Source: Sphingomonas sp. Leaf412 (GTDB taxonomy: Bacteria > Pseudomonadota > Alphaproteobacteria > Sphingomonadales > Sphingomonadaceae). From it: 64,000 bases of DNA. Shown here piece after piece: positions 28,515 through 37,202 of this stretch. The stretch is from NCBI RefSeq assembly GCF_001425405.1, contig NZ_LMQP01000003.1:804689-868688 (forward strand). The letters are read 5' to 3'. Within the stretch, counting starts at the first letter, position 1. Each line of letters starts with the position of its first letter. The notes beneath the pieces are model-generated. The model was not told where the DNA came from and did not search any database. It saw only the letters and a program-made list of their open reading frames with translations. The position numbers and the translations under genes are program-made.

Positions 28515-29258
28515 ATGGCAGGCCATTCCAAGTTCAAGAACATCATGCATCGCAAGGGCGCGCAGGACAAGAAGCGCTCCGGCATGTTCAGCAAGCTCAG
28601 CCGCGAGATCACCGTCGCGGCAAAGATGGGGATGCCCGATCCCGACATGAACCCGCGCCTGCGCGCCGCGGTCAACGCGGCCAAGGCGCAGTCGATGCCC
28701 AAGGACAATATCCAGCGCGCGATCGACAAGGCGACGAAGGGCGATACCGAGAATTACGAGGAGATCCGCTACGAGGGCTTCGGCCCCGGCGGCGTGTCCC
28801 TCATCATCGAGGCGCTGACCGACAACCGCAACCGCACCGCGACGAACGTGCGCACCGCGGTGGCGAAGAACGGCGGCAACCTGGGCGCCAGCGGATCGGT
28901 CAGCCACGGCTTCGACCGCCTCGGCCTCATCAGCTATCCCGCCAGCGCGGGCGACGCGGAAAAGGTGTTCGAGGCGGCGCTGGAGGCGGGCGCGGAGGAC
29001 GTGACCTCGACCGAGGACGGCCACGAGGTCTGGACCGCGCAGGGCGACCTGCACGAGGTCGCGAAGGCGCTGGAACCGGTCCTGGGCGAGGCGGAGGGCG
29101 CGAAGCTCGCCTGGCGGCCGCAGACGATGGTCGAGGTGGACGAAGGCGACGCCGCGACCCTCTTCAAGCTGATCGACGCGCTCGACGACGACGACGACGT
29201 CCAGACCGTATGGGGCAATTACGAAGTGTCCGACGCGGTGATGGAAAAGCTGGGGTGA
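28515..29258 (+). CDS. YebC/PmpR family protein (transcription/translation regulator)
   Basis: 247 residues. The invariant start [20 protein letters not shown] is followed by the domains typical of Yeb[40 protein letters not shown] and [15 protein letters not shown]. YebC proteins are described as DNA-binding regulators and recently as ribosome-associated factors helping proline-rich translation. The gene usually precedes ruvC, as here, although a DUF559 nuclease gene now intervenes. Its TGA overlaps an ATG (TGATG) that opens the nuclease frame. Confidence 0.95.
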   Translation: MAGHSKFKNIMHRKGAQDKKRSGMFSKLSREITVAAKMGMPDPDMNPRLRAAVNAAKAQSMPKDNIQRAIDKATKGDTENYEEIRYEGFGPGGVSLIIEALTDNRNRTATNVRTAVAKNGGNLGASGSVSHGFDRLGLISYPASAGDAEKVFEAALEAGAEDVTSTEDGHEVWTAQGDLHEVAKALEPVLGEAEGAKLAWRPQTMVEVDEGDAATLFKLIDALDDDDDVQTVWGNYEVSDAVMEKLG

Positions 29259-29764
29259 TGCGCATCAAAAGCCCCTCCCCTTCAGGGGAGGGGTTGGGGT
29301 GGGGGAGTCGCGAGTCCCTATTGCAGGGGCGTGCGCATGATATGCGCCGCAATCCTACCGAGTGGGAAAAGCGTTTGTGGCGGTGCTTATCCGCATCCCA
29401 ACTCGGCCACAAATTCCGCCGTCAGCACGTAATCGCGCCGTATATCTGCGACTTTTTTTGCCCGGCAAAGGGGCTGGTCGTGGAGGTCGACGGGGACACG
29501 CATGATCCTGACAGGGACGCCAAGCGCGACCGCCATTTCCAGTCACAGGGCTTCCGCGTCATCCGCTTCACGAACCTGGACGTCCGCGAGAACATGGACG
29601 CCGTCCTGGCTACGATCGCAACCGCGCTTCAAGCTCAACCCGACCGCTGGTCCGGCCCCCACCCCAACCCCTCCCCTGAAGGGGAGGGGCTAGACCAAAA
29701 AGCTCCCCTCCCCTTCAGGGGAGGGGTCGGGGGTGGGGGAGTCGAAAGCGACCCACCCCAATGA
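29258..29764 (+). CDS. DUF559 (Vsr-like) endonuclease, flanked by palindromic repeats
   Basis: The frame opens at ATG 29258, overlapping the yebC stop. The conserved DUF559 domain begins only near 29321-29342 ([20 protein letters not shown]), so TTG 29321 or ATG 29342 may be the true start. The core contains [30 protein letters not shown] and [15 protein letters not shown], matching the PD-(D/E)xK fold of this family, related to Vsr mismatch nucleases. Substrate and target are unknown. Residues before ~28 and after ~133 ([13 protein letters not shown] and onward) are encoded by the flanking repeats. The gene lies between yebC and ruvC, breaking an otherwise standard order. Confidence 0.85.
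   Translation: MRIKSPSPSGEGLGWGSRESLLQGRAHDMRRNPTEWEKRLWRCLSASQLGHKFRRQHVIAPYICDFFCPAKGLVVEVDGDTHDPDRDAKRDRHFQSQGFRVIRFTNLDVRENMDAVLATIATALQAQPDRWSGPHPNPSPEGEGLDQKAPLPFRGGVGGGGVESDPPQ
29268..29310. repeat. CCCCTCCCCTTCAGGGGAGGGG repeat, left direct copy
   Basis: A 43-base unit: palindrome CCCTCCCCTTCAGGGGAGGG followed by GTTGGGGTGGGGGAGTCG. It matches the copy at 29701-29743 in direct orientation, including the GGGGGAGTCG end, and flanks the DUF559 nuclease gene on the left. Confidence 0.93.
29656..29691. repeat. CCCCTCCCCTTCAGGGGAGGGG repeat, inverted copy
   Basis: CCCCCACCCCAACCCCTCCC then CTGAAGGGGAGGGGCT is the reverse complement of the left copy at 29268-29310. It lies inside the 3' end of the DUF559 frame and together with the next copy forms a tail-to-tail pair. 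Confidence 0.93.
29701..29743. repeat. CCCCTCCCCTTCAGGGGAGGGG repeat, right direct copy
   Basis: AGCTCCCCTCCCCTTCAGGG then GAGGGGTCGGGGGTGGGGGAGTCG repeats the left copy with few changes. It ends 18 bases before ruvC and encodes the last residues of the DUF559 frame. Confidence 0.93.
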
Positions 29765-30246
29765 TCGTCCTCGGCCTCGACCCCGGCCTCGGCACCACCG
29801 GCTGGGGCGTCATCCATGCGGAGGGAAACCGCCTCCGCCACCTCGCCAACGGACAGGTGAAGACCGCCCCCGCGGAAAGCCTCGCCCGCCGCCTGGCGCA
29901 TCTCGACACCATGCTCGCCGCGATCATCGCCGATCATGCGCCCGCTGCGGCGGCGGTGGAGGAGGTGTTCGTCAATGCCAACCCGCAATCCACGCTGAAA
30001 CTGGGTCAGGCGCGCGGCGTCGTCCTGCTGGCGGTCGCGCGCGCGGGAATCGAACCGGGCGAATATGCCCCGCGGCTGGTGAAGAAGGCGGTCGTGGGCA
30101 CCGGCACCGCGGACAAGGCGCAAGTCCATGCCATGGTCGCGCGCCTGCTGCCGGGCATCGCGATCGCCGGACCCGACGCCGCCGACGCGCTGGCCGTCGC
30201 GATCACCCACGCGCATCATCTGGCGAGCGCGCGCCGGCTGGGCTAG
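29761..30246 (+). CDS. ruvC: Crossover junction endodeoxyribonuclease RuvC
   Basis: 161 residues. It cuts Holliday junctions symmetrically with RuvAB. Catalytic acids are visible: Asp7 in [11 protein letters not shown], Glu67/68 in VEEVFVN, and the pair Asp139/Asp142 in [10 protein letters not shown]. The [15 protein letters not shown] helix is also typical. Its ATG lies inside the end of the DUF559 frame, overlapping by four bases. ruvA follows after nine bases. Confidence 0.97.
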   Translation: MIVLGLDPGLGTTGWGVIHAEGNRLRHLANGQVKTAPAESLARRLAHLDTMLAAIIADHAPAAAAVEEVFVNANPQSTLKLGQARGVVLLAVARAGIEPGEYAPRLVKKAVVGTGTADKAQVHAMVARLLPGIAIAGPDAADALAVAITHAHHLASARRLG

Positions 30247-30255
30247 GCAGGCGGG

Positions 30256-30852
30256 ATGATCGCACGGCTGAAGGGGATAGTGGCGGAAACCGGCAGCGAC
30301 CACGCGGTGGTCGAGGTCGCGGGCGTCGGTTACCTCGTCGGCGCCTCGTCGCGCACGCTCGCCGCGCTGGGCGCGGTGGGGGAGGCGTGCGTGGTGCACA
30401 CCGAAATGCTGGTGGGGGAGGATTTCATCCGCCTCGTCGGCTTCGCCAATGTGGCGGAGCGCGACTGGTTCCGGCTGCTGACCGGCGTGCAGGGAGTCGG
30501 CGCCCGCGTCGCGCTGGCGATCCTGTCGGTGCTGGAACCCGTCGACCTGTCGCGCGCGGTGGGCGCGCAGGACAAGGCGATGGTCGCGCGCGCCAACGGC
30601 GTCGGCCCGAAGCTGGCCGAACGCATCGTGCGCGAGCTGAAGGACAAGGTCGGCGGCATGGCGCTCGGCCCCGCCGCCGCGGCGCAGGCGATGCCCGTCG
30701 GCGCCGCGGCAGACGCGGCGTCCGCGCTGCTGAACCTGGGCTTCCGCCCCGCGGAGGCCGCGGCCGCGGTACAGGCGGCGGAGGACGAGCTGGGCGCGGG
30801 CGCGACGCTGGACGCGCTGGTGCGGCTGGCGTTGCGGAAGGCGACGAAATGA
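30256..30852 (+). CDS. ruvA: Holliday junction branch migration protein RuvA
   Basis: 198 residues. It binds four-way junctions and loads RuvB. The N-terminal OB domain starts [11 protein letters not shown], the two helix-hairpin-helix motifs are [13 protein letters not shown] and [19 protein letters not shown], and a C-terminal RuvB-contacting domain (residues ~150-198) is present. Its stop overlaps the start of the ParA-like gene (ATGA). Confidence 0.97.
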   Translation: MIARLKGIVAETGSDHAVVEVAGVGYLVGASSRTLAALGAVGEACVVHTEMLVGEDFIRLVGFANVAERDWFRLLTGVQGVGARVALAILSVLEPVDLSRAVGAQDKAMVARANGVGPKLAERIVRELKDKVGGMALGPAAAAQAMPVGAAADAASALLNLGFRPAEAAAAVQAAEDELGAGATLDALVRLALRKATK

Positions 30853-31595
30853 GCGCGCGGACGGTCGCGGTCTACAGCCTGAAGGGCGGCGTCGGGAAGA
30901 CCACGCTGGCGGTCAACATCGCCTGGGCCTCCGCGGCGCTGTCGTCGCGGCGGACGTTGTTGTGGGATCTGGACGCGCAGGCCGCGGCGACGTGGATCCT
31001 GGGCCACGACGTCGCGGGGCGCGAGGCGGAGGCGGCGATCCGGCGCGAGGTTGATCCGCGCAAGCTGATCCTGCCAACCGCCGTGGAGCGGCTCGACCTG
31101 CTGCCCGCCGACGCGTCGCTGCGCGGGCTGGACCTTGCCTTCCACGAACTGGACAAGAAGCGGCGGCTGGCGCGGATGGTCGAGGAACTGGCGCAGGATT
31201 ACGACCGGATCGTCATCGACTGCCCGCCCGGGCTGACCGACACGTCGGACCAGGTCATGCGCGCCGCCGACCTCGTCGTCGTCCCCGTCATCCCCAGCGC
31301 GCTGTCGCGCCGCGCGCTCGACACGATCACCGCGCACGTGGCCCGGCGCAAGGGGCCGAAGGTGGTGCTCGCGCCCGTCTTCTCCATGGTCGACCGCCGC
31401 CGCGCGATCCATCGCGACGCGCTGGCGCAGCATCCCGGCTGGCCCGCGATCCCGATGGCCAGCGCGTTCGAGGCGATGACGGAACGGCGCGCCCCCCTGG
31501 GCGCCTTCGCGCCGCGCGGATCGGTTGGGGTCGAGGCGGTCGCCGCGCTATGGCAACGGCTCGAAAGCGCGCTGGCGACGGGGGAACGGGCATGA
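30849..31595 (+). CDS. ParA family ATPase
   Basis: 248 residues. The deviant Walker [13 protein letters not shown] is at the N-terminus (residues ~13-23), [10 protein letters not shown] is the second acidic motif, and [17 protein letters not shown] is Walker B. These are ParA/MinD/Soj-type ATPases that position DNA or protein cargo. No parB or cognate partner lies next to it, so it is an orphan. It is translationally coupled to ruvA upstream and to the HAD gene downstream (both ATGA overlaps). Confidence 0.9.
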   Translation: MSARTVAVYSLKGGVGKTTLAVNIAWASAALSSRRTLLWDLDAQAAATWILGHDVAGREAEAAIRREVDPRKLILPTAVERLDLLPADASLRGLDLAFHELDKKRRLARMVEELAQDYDRIVIDCPPGLTDTSDQVMRAADLVVVPVIPSALSRRALDTITAHVARRKGPKVVLAPVFSMVDRRRAIHRDALAQHPGWPAIPMASAFEAMTERRAPLGAFAPRGSVGVEAVAALWQRLESALATGERA

Positions 31596-32308
31596 CCGCG
31601 CCGAAGGCGCTCGCCTTCGACGTCTTCGGCACCGTCGTCGACTGGCGCAGCAGCATCGCGCGCGAATCCGCCGGGTTCCTGGCGCGGATCGGGCGCGACG
31701 ACCTCGACCCCGCCGATTTCGCGGACGCGTGGCGGCGGCGATACCTGCCCGCGATGGCGATGGTGGGAGAGGGGCGGCGCCCGTTCGTCGTCCTCGACGT
31801 CTTGCATCGCGAGATGCTGGTCGACCTGCTCGGCGCGCGCGACGTCGATGTCGCGGCGCTCGATCCGGCGCTGATCGACGACTGGTCGCGTGCGTGGCAC
31901 CGGCTCGATCCGTGGCCCGATTCGGGCGCGGGGCTGGCGCGGCTGCGGCGGCGGTTTCCGGTCGTGACGCTGTCGAACGGCAATGTCGCGCTGATGGTCG
32001 CGATGGCGCGCCGCGCGGGGCTGGAATGGGATGCGATCCTCGGCGCCGAATTCGCGCGCGCGTTCAAGCCCGCGCCCGAGGCGTATCTGCGCACGGCGGA
32101 GGCGCTGGCGGTCGCGCCCGGCGACCTGTGCCTCGTGGCGGCGCACCATGCCGATCTGGCCGCGGCGCGCGCCTGCGGGTTGCGGACCGCGTTCGTCCAC
32201 CGCCCGATGGAATATGGCGGCGCCCCCGCGCCCGACGCGGACCAGGCGCAGGACTGGGACTTTCATGCCGGCTCGCTGACCGCGCTGGCGGACGTGCTCG
32301 AATGCTGA
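31592..32308 (+). CDS. Haloacid dehalogenase type II-like HAD hydrolase
   Basis: 238 residues. The nucleophile Asp is in LAFDVFGTVVDWRSS, which is the characteristic motif of (S)-2-haloacid dehalogenases. VTLSNGNVALM holds the Ser/Asn pair and RAFKPAPEAYLRTAEAL the Lys. The last motif is VAAHHADLAAARACG, where the usual acidic residue pair appears changed to HHAD. It cleaves halogenated acids or a related small substrate; true substrate unknown. It overlaps the ParA-like stop by four bases. Confidence 0.87.
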   Translation: MTAPKALAFDVFGTVVDWRSSIARESAGFLARIGRDDLDPADFADAWRRRYLPAMAMVGEGRRPFVVLDVLHREMLVDLLGARDVDVAALDPALIDDWSRAWHRLDPWPDSGAGLARLRRRFPVVTLSNGNVALMVAMARRAGLEWDAILGAEFARAFKPAPEAYLRTAEALAVAPGDLCLVAAHHADLAAARACGLRTAFVHRPMEYGGAPAPDADQAQDWDFHAGSLTALADVLEC

Positions 32309-32352
32309 GCGCCGCACGTGACGAACGAGCGCCGCCGCCGTATATCGACGGC

Positions 32353-32595
32353 ATGAGCGACCTGACCATCTCGATCCCGCCCGCGCTCCAGCAATGGGTG
32401 GAGGTACGCCTGTCGGATGGGGAGTATGCGGACGTCGCCGATTACGTCCGCGACCTGATGCGCCGCGATCGTGCCGCCGGGGAGGAGGTCGCGCGCATCC
32501 GTGCGCTGGTCGCCGAGGGACTGGCGTCCGGCGTCGACGAGCGCGATGCCGGTGACGTTCTCGCGGAGGTCATGGCCCGCATCCCGCGTGGCTAG
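32353..32595 (+). CDS. parD: ParD-type antitoxin
   Basis: 80 residues with the ribbon-helix-helix pattern of ParD: LTISIPPALQQWVEVRL, then GEYADVADYVRDLMRRD, followed by a helical toxin-binding tail. ParD dimers repress their own promoter and neutralise ParE. The upstream gap of 44 bases after the HAD gene could hold the operator. The gene overlaps parE by eight bases. Confidence 0.9.
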   Translation: MSDLTISIPPALQQWVEVRLSDGEYADVADYVRDLMRRDRAAGEEVARIRALVAEGLASGVDERDAGDVLAEVMARIPRG

Positions 32596-32890
32596 GCTAC
32601 GGATCAGTCGCCTGGCCGGCGGCGACCTGGACGAGATCCGCGTCGTCGGCGAGGAACGGTTCGGACCGGCGGCGACGCTTCGCCATCTGGGATCGCTCGG
32701 GCGGGCGTTCGATCTGCTGCGCGACCAGCCGCTGGCCGGACAGGCACGACCCGAATATGGCGAGGGGATCCGATCGATCACGCGGCGCCCGCATCGTATC
32801 CTCTACCGGCTGGTCCACGGTGAGGTGGAGATCGTTCGCGTGATCCATGCTGCCCGCGACGCGCGGCTCGACCTGACGGACGACGAATGA
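32588..32890 (+). CDS. parE: ParE-type toxin (RelE/ParE family)
   Basis: 100 residues from GTG 32588, inside the end of parD. The ParE fold shows as [40 protein letters not shown] and [17 protein letters not shown], the last being the conserved C-terminal strand. ParE toxins poison DNA gyrase; RelE members cut mRNA. The proximity to ParD favours ParE. The TGA overlaps the ruvB ATG by four bases, so the toxin and ruvB are probably translated from the same message. Confidence 0.9.
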   Translation: MARLRISRLAGGDLDEIRVVGEERFGPAATLRHLGSLGRAFDLLRDQPLAGQARPEYGEGIRSITRRPHRILYRLVHGEVEIVRVIHAARDARLDLTDDE

Positions 32891-33909
32891 CCGACACCGA
32901 CCGCCTCCTCACCCCCGCCCGCCGACCCGACGACGTCGACGCCGCGCTCCGTCCGAAAAGCCTCGACGATTTCGTAGGACAGCAGGCCGCGCGCGAGAAT
33001 CTGCGCGTCTTCATCCAGGCCGCGAAGGCGCGCGGCGACGCGCTCGACCATGTCCTGTTCTTCGGCCCCCCCGGCTTGGGCAAGACCACGCTGGCGCAGA
33101 TCGTCGCGCGCGAGATGGGCGTCGGTTTCCGCGCCACGTCCGGCCCCGTCATCGCCAAATCGGGCGATCTCGCCGCGCTGCTCACCAATCTGGAAGACGG
33201 CGACGTCCTGTTCATCGACGAGATCCACCGGCTCCAACCCGCGGTGGAGGAGGTGCTGTACCCCGCGATGGAGGATCGCGCCCTCGACCTGATGATCGGG
33301 GAGGGGCCGTCCGCGCGCTCGGTCCGGATCGACCTGCCGCGCTTCACCTTGGTCGGTGCCACCACGCGGCAGGGCCTGCTGACGACGCCGCTGCGCGACC
33401 GGTTCGGGATCCCGGTGCGGCTGCAATTCTACACCGTGCCCGAACTGGAAAGGGTGGTGATCCGCGCGGCGGGGCTGCTCGGCCTGCACGTCGCGCCGGA
33501 TGGCGCGGCGGAGATCGCGCGGCGCGCACGTGGCACGCCGCGGATCGCGGGTCGGCTGCTGCGGCGGGTGCGCGACTTCGCCAACGTCGCGGGCGTGCTG
33601 GAGGTCGACGCGACCGCCGCGGATCGCGCGCTGAACCGGCTGGAGGTCGACGCGCTGGGGCTGGACGCGATGGACCGGCGCTACCTGACGATGATCGCGG
33701 ACATCTATCGCGGCGGGCCGGTGGGCGTGGAGACATTGGCCGCGGGGCTCAGCGAACCGCGCGACACGGTGGAGGAAGTGATCGAGCCGTACCTGATCCA
33801 GCTCGGACTGATCGCGCGCACCGCGCGCGGACGGTGCCTGAACGCGGGCGGGTGGAAGCACCTCGGCCTCAATCCCCCCGCGGGGTCGCAGGACGGCCTG
33901 TTCGACTGA
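32887..33909 (+). CDS. ruvB: Holliday junction branch migration ATPase RuvB
   Basis: 340 residues. Motor of the RuvAB complex. Walker A GPPGLGKT is at residues 60-67, Walker B is LFIDEIHRL, and sensor segments [19 protein letters not shown] and [17 protein letters not shown] are in place. The C-terminal winged helix contains [10 protein letters not shown]. Its start overlaps parE, making ruvB the last gene of a yebC-to-ruvB transcription unit with several inserted genes. It is followed by a long inverted repeat. Confidence 0.98.
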   Translation: MTDTDRLLTPARRPDDVDAALRPKSLDDFVGQQAARENLRVFIQAAKARGDALDHVLFFGPPGLGKTTLAQIVAREMGVGFRATSGPVIAKSGDLAALLTNLEDGDVLFIDEIHRLQPAVEEVLYPAMEDRALDLMIGEGPSARSVRIDLPRFTLVGATTRQGLLTTPLRDRFGIPVRLQFYTVPELERVVIRAAGLLGLHVAPDGAAEIARRARGTPRIAGRLLRRVRDFANVAGVLEVDATAADRALNRLEVDALGLDAMDRRYLTMIADIYRGGPVGVETLAAGLSEPRDTVEEVIEPYLIQLGLIARTARGRCLNAGGWKHLGLNPPAGSQDGLFD

Positions 33910-33915
33910 TTCACC

Positions 33916-33989
33916 GTCATTGCGAGCGTAGCGAAGCAATCCAGTGTTCCGCGCGACGCCCTGGATTGCTTCGCTCCGCTCGCAATGAC
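33916..33989. repeat. 29-bp-arm inverted repeat between convergent genes
   Basis: Left arm GTCATTGCGAGCGTAGCGAA then GCAATCCAG (33916-33944) pairs with right arm CTGGATTGCTTCGCTCCGCT then CGCAATGAC (33961-33989) with one mismatch. It lies between the ends of ruvB and the TM2 gene and is likely used as a terminator for both. Confidence 0.9.
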
Positions 33990-33995
33990 GAGCGG

Positions 33996-34448
33996 TTACT
34001 TCGGATAGCGCCGGTCGAATTCGTTGTCGGACATCAACAGGTAGCGGACCGTATCGATCAGCGCCCACGGCCCCGATACCACCAGGCCGAACACCGACAG
34101 GCTGAGCAGCAGCATCACCACGCCCGATCCGTTGCGGCCGAGATAGAAGCGGTGGATGCCCAAAGTCCCGATGAAGAAGGCCAATAGCGCCGCGACGATG
34201 CGGCTCCGGTCGCCCTTGCGCGGCGCCGGCGCGACCGGAGCGGGCACCGCGGCAGCCGTCGCCGCGACGGGCAGCGGGAAGATGTTCAGCGCACGCCGGT
34301 CATCGGTCTCGAAATCGACCGTCTGGCCGACGGCGGGTTCGCCGCGCTGCGCCCAGTCGGCGGGGCCGAAGGTGTAGCGGTGCCCGTCGTCGCCCGCGAC
34401 CAGCCCCGCGCCCGTCCGCGCATCCACCCCCAGCACCTGTCCCCGCAT
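33996..34448 (-). CDS. TM2 domain-containing membrane protein
   Basis: 150 residues. The N-terminal ~55 residues look like an OB-like fold (RGQVLGVDARTGAGLVAGDD, TFGPADW). A Pro/Ala linker and then the TM2 domain follow: IVAALLAFFIGTLGIHRFYLGR, a loop, and VMLLLSLSVFGLVVSGPWALIDTVRY. Two membrane helices. Related proteins have unknown function. It is convergent with ruvB and divergent from the small gene at 34566. Confidence 0.82.
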   Translation of the reverse strand: MRGQVLGVDARTGAGLVAGDDGHRYTFGPADWAQRGEPAVGQTVDFETDDRRALNIFPLPVAATAAAVPAPVAPAPRKGDRSRIVAALLAFFIGTLGIHRFYLGRNGSGVVMLLLSLSVFGLVVSGPWALIDTVRYLLMSDNEFDRRYPK

Positions 34449-34565
34449 CCGCCGCGTCCCGCCGTTTCGTCTCGCGGCTATGTCACGGGCGTCGCGGCGA
34501 ATTGCAATGCCGTCGTGGAGCGGACGTCCGCCGCGCACGTTGGGCGCCCGAACGAAAGGATCATC

Positions 34566-34772
34566 ATGAGCCACGAACCGCCGGTCCCCCCGGGCAACCA
34601 GTCCCCCTATCCGATCAAGGAGCCGCCGCATCCGCCCGCGCCGCCGCCCCCGCCGCCCGTGACGGCGACCGCGCGTCGCCGCCTGCCCATCGGGCGTATC
34701 GCGGGCGCCGCCGCGGGCGCGGGCGCGCTGGCGTTCGGGATCGCGGCGCTGCTGTTTCCCCGCCGGCGCTGA
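34566..34772 (+). CDS. Small proline-rich membrane protein, hypothetical
   Basis: 68 residues from ATG 34566, with a good AAAGGA ribosome site seven bases upstream. Proline-rich N-half (PPVPPGNQSPYP, then seven consecutive prolines near 25-31), Arg-rich segment, one hydrophobic C-terminal helix (IAGAAAGAGALAFGIAALLF). No recognised family. Likely a tail-anchored small protein, cytoplasmic side first. Confidence 0.55.
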   Translation: MSHEPPVPPGNQSPYPIKEPPHPPAPPPPPPVTATARRRLPIGRIAGAAAGAGALAFGIAALLFPRRR

Positions 34773-34816
34773 CGGAAAAATGGAACGTGGCACCCATGGG
34801 CCGCCTCTGGTAGCCC

Positions 34817-37090
34817 ATGGCCATGCCGCTATCCGCCGTCGCCTCCGCCCGCGAAATCCTCGTCAACCTGCACGACGTGATGGCCGCGCGCCGTCCGGCG
34901 CAGGCGAAGCTGAACGCCGTGGTCGACATCATCGGGGAGGCGCTGGATAGCGAGGTCTGCTCGATCTACCTGCTTCGCGAAGGCGTGCTGGAATTGTTCG
35001 CGACGCGCGGGCTGGCGCTGGAGGCTGTCCACGTCACGAAGCTGGCGCTGGGCGAGGGCCTCGTCGGCACGATCGCGCAGCATGGCGAGATCCTGAATCT
35101 GGACGAGGCCGCGTCGCATCCCGATTTCGCGTACAAGCCGGAAACGGGCGAGGATCGCTATCACAGCTTCGCGGGCGTCCCGATCATCCGCCGCGAACGG
35201 TCGGTGGGCGTGCTGGCGGTCCAGCATGCGGACCCGCGCAAATATGCCGATGTCGAGATCGAGGCGTTGCAGACCGTCGCGATGGTGCTGTCCGAACTGA
35301 TCGCCAATGCCGGCCTGATCGACGCGGGCGGGCCGAAGGACCGGGTCCAGTCGACCGCGTCGATCCGCATCTCGGGGCAGAAGCTGGTCGACGGCATGGC
35401 GGCGGGCTGCGCCGTGTTCCACCAGCCGCGCATCGTCATCGAACATACCGTGGCGGAGGATATCGAGGCCGAACGCCACCGCGTCTACGCCGCGTTCGAC
35501 AAGATGCGCGAGCAGATCGACCGCATCGCGCGCGAGGCCGAATTCGGCGTGGGCGACGAGCATCAGGAGGTCATCGCCACCTACAAGATGTTCGCCTACG
35601 ACGAGGGCTGGGCGCGCCGCATCAACGAGGCGATCGACAGCGGCCTGACCGCGGAGGCCGCGATCGAGCGCGTGCAGCAGCGGACGCGCCAGCGGATGCG
35701 GCAGATCGACGATCCGCTGCTGGCGGACCGGATGCACGACCTGGAGGATCTGGCCAACCGCCTGCTGCGCATCGTCAGCGGCCAGATGGGCACCGCGGCG
35801 CAGATGGGGCTGCGGCAGGATACGATCCTGGTCGCGCGGAACCTGGGCCCGGCCGAATTGCTCGAATACGACCGCCGCCGGTTGAAGGGCGTGATCCTGG
35901 AGGAAGGGTCGCTCACCGCGCACGTCACGATCGTGGCGCGGGCGATGGGCGTGCCCGTGCTGGGCCGCGTGCGCGACGTGCGACGCCTGATCGGGGAGGG
36001 CGACCTGCTGCTGCTGGACGTGACGGAAGGGTCGGTGCTGGTCCGCCCGTCGGCGTCGATGGAGGAGGCGTTCGACGCCAACCTGATCGCGCGGCAGAAG
36101 CGCAAGGCCGCCTATGCCGCGCTGCGCGACGTGGCGCCGGAAACGAAGGACGGCCACCGCGTGACCGTGATGGTCAACGCCGGCCTGCGCGACGACGTCG
36201 CCGCGCTCGACCTGACCGGCGCGGACGGGATCGGGCTGTTCCGCACCGAATTCCAGTTCCTGGTGTCGGCGACCCTGCCGCAGCGCGAGCGGCAGCAGCG
36301 GTTGTACAAGGAGGTGCTGGACGCCGCGGGCGATCGCCCCGTCGTCTTCCGCACCGTCGACATCGGCGGGGACAAGGCGTTGCCGTACCTCGACCACGGG
36401 GTGGAGGAGGAGAATCCCGCGATGGGCTGGCGCGCGCTGCGCCTCGCGCTCGAACGCGACGGATTGATGAAGGCGCAGGCGCGCGCGCTGCTGGAGGCCG
36501 GCGCGGGGCGGACGCTGAACGTCATGTTCCCGATGGTCAGCGAGGCGTGGGAGTTCGACGAGGCCAAGGCCCTGTTCGAGAAGCAGCGCGCCTGGCTGGC
36601 GGGGCGGGGCAAGCGATTGCCCGCGGAGGTGCGCTACGGCGCGATGCTGGAGGTGCCGAGCCTGGCGTACCAGCTCGACCTGCTGCTCCCCAACGTGCAG
36701 TTCCTGTCGGTGGGGACCAACGACCTGACGCAATTCCTGTTCGCCGCGGACCGCGCCAATCCGAAGCTGGCGGAGCGGTACGACTGGCTGTCCTGTTCGA
36801 TCCTGCGCTTCCTGCACGGCGTGGTCGGCCCGGCGCGCGACGCGGGCGTGCCGATCGCGGTGTGCGGGGAGATGGGCGGCCGCCCGCTGGAGGCGATGGC
36901 GCTGATCGGGATCGGGATCGACCGCCTGTCGATCACCCCCGCCGCGGTCGGTCCGATCAAGGCGATGCTGCGGACGCTGGACCGCGCGGCGCTGACCGCG
37001 TTCATGACGGACCTGTTGCGGGCGCCGCCGCGCGACATGCGTGGGGCGCTGGCGACATGGGCGGCGGATCACGGCGTCGAACTGGCGTAG
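34817..37090 (+). CDS. ptsP: PEP--protein phosphotransferase of the nitrogen PTS (EI-Ntr, PtsP)
   Basis: 757 residues. Residues ~15-160 form a GAF domain that senses glutamine in this family. The EI part has His369 in LTAHVTIVARAMGVPVLG, which takes the phosphate from PEP. The PEP-binding barrel carries GADGIGLFRTEFQFL, FRTVDIGGDKALPYL, VGTNDLTQFLFAADRANP and the Cys of IAVCGEMGGRP. It feeds the NPr/EIIA-Ntr relay that links nitrogen status to cell regulation. ATG 34817 and 34823 are both possible starts. Confidence 0.95.
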   Translation: MAMPLSAVASAREILVNLHDVMAARRPAQAKLNAVVDIIGEALDSEVCSIYLLREGVLELFATRGLALEAVHVTKLALGEGLVGTIAQHGEILNLDEAASHPDFAYKPETGEDRYHSFAGVPIIRRERSVGVLAVQHADPRKYADVEIEALQTVAMVLSELIANAGLIDAGGPKDRVQSTASIRISGQKLVDGMAAGCAVFHQPRIVIEHTVAEDIEAERHRVYAAFDKMREQIDRIAREAEFGVGDEHQEVIATYKMFAYDEGWARRINEAIDSGLTAEAAIERVQQRTRQRMRQIDDPLLADRMHDLEDLANRLLRIVSGQMGTAAQMGLRQDTILVARNLGPAELLEYDRRRLKGVILEEGSLTAHVTIVARAMGVPVLGRVRDVRRLIGEGDLLLLDVTEGSVLVRPSASMEEAFDANLIARQKRKAAYAALRDVAPETKDGHRVTVMVNAGLRDDVAALDLTGADGIGLFRTEFQFLVSATLPQRERQQRLYKEVLDAAGDRPVVFRTVDIGGDKALPYLDHGVEEENPAMGWRALRLALERDGLMKAQARALLEAGAGRTLNVMFPMVSEAWEFDEAKALFEKQRAWLAGRGKRLPAEVRYGAMLEVPSLAYQLDLLLPNVQFLSVGTNDLTQFLFAADRANPKLAERYDWLSCSILRFLHGVVGPARDAGVPIAVCGEMGGRPLEAMALIGIGIDRLSITPAAVGPIKAMLRTLDRAALTAFMTDLLRAPPRDMRGALATWAADHGVELA

Positions 37091-37202
37091 CGGCCGTGTC
37101 GCCAAGGCGGCGCGACGATGCGTCGGGCCGCGAACGGGTTCGGTTGACACGAGTGCGGCGCTTTGAAAGACCGGGCATCTACCGGGGCGCGCGGAGAATG
37201 GA

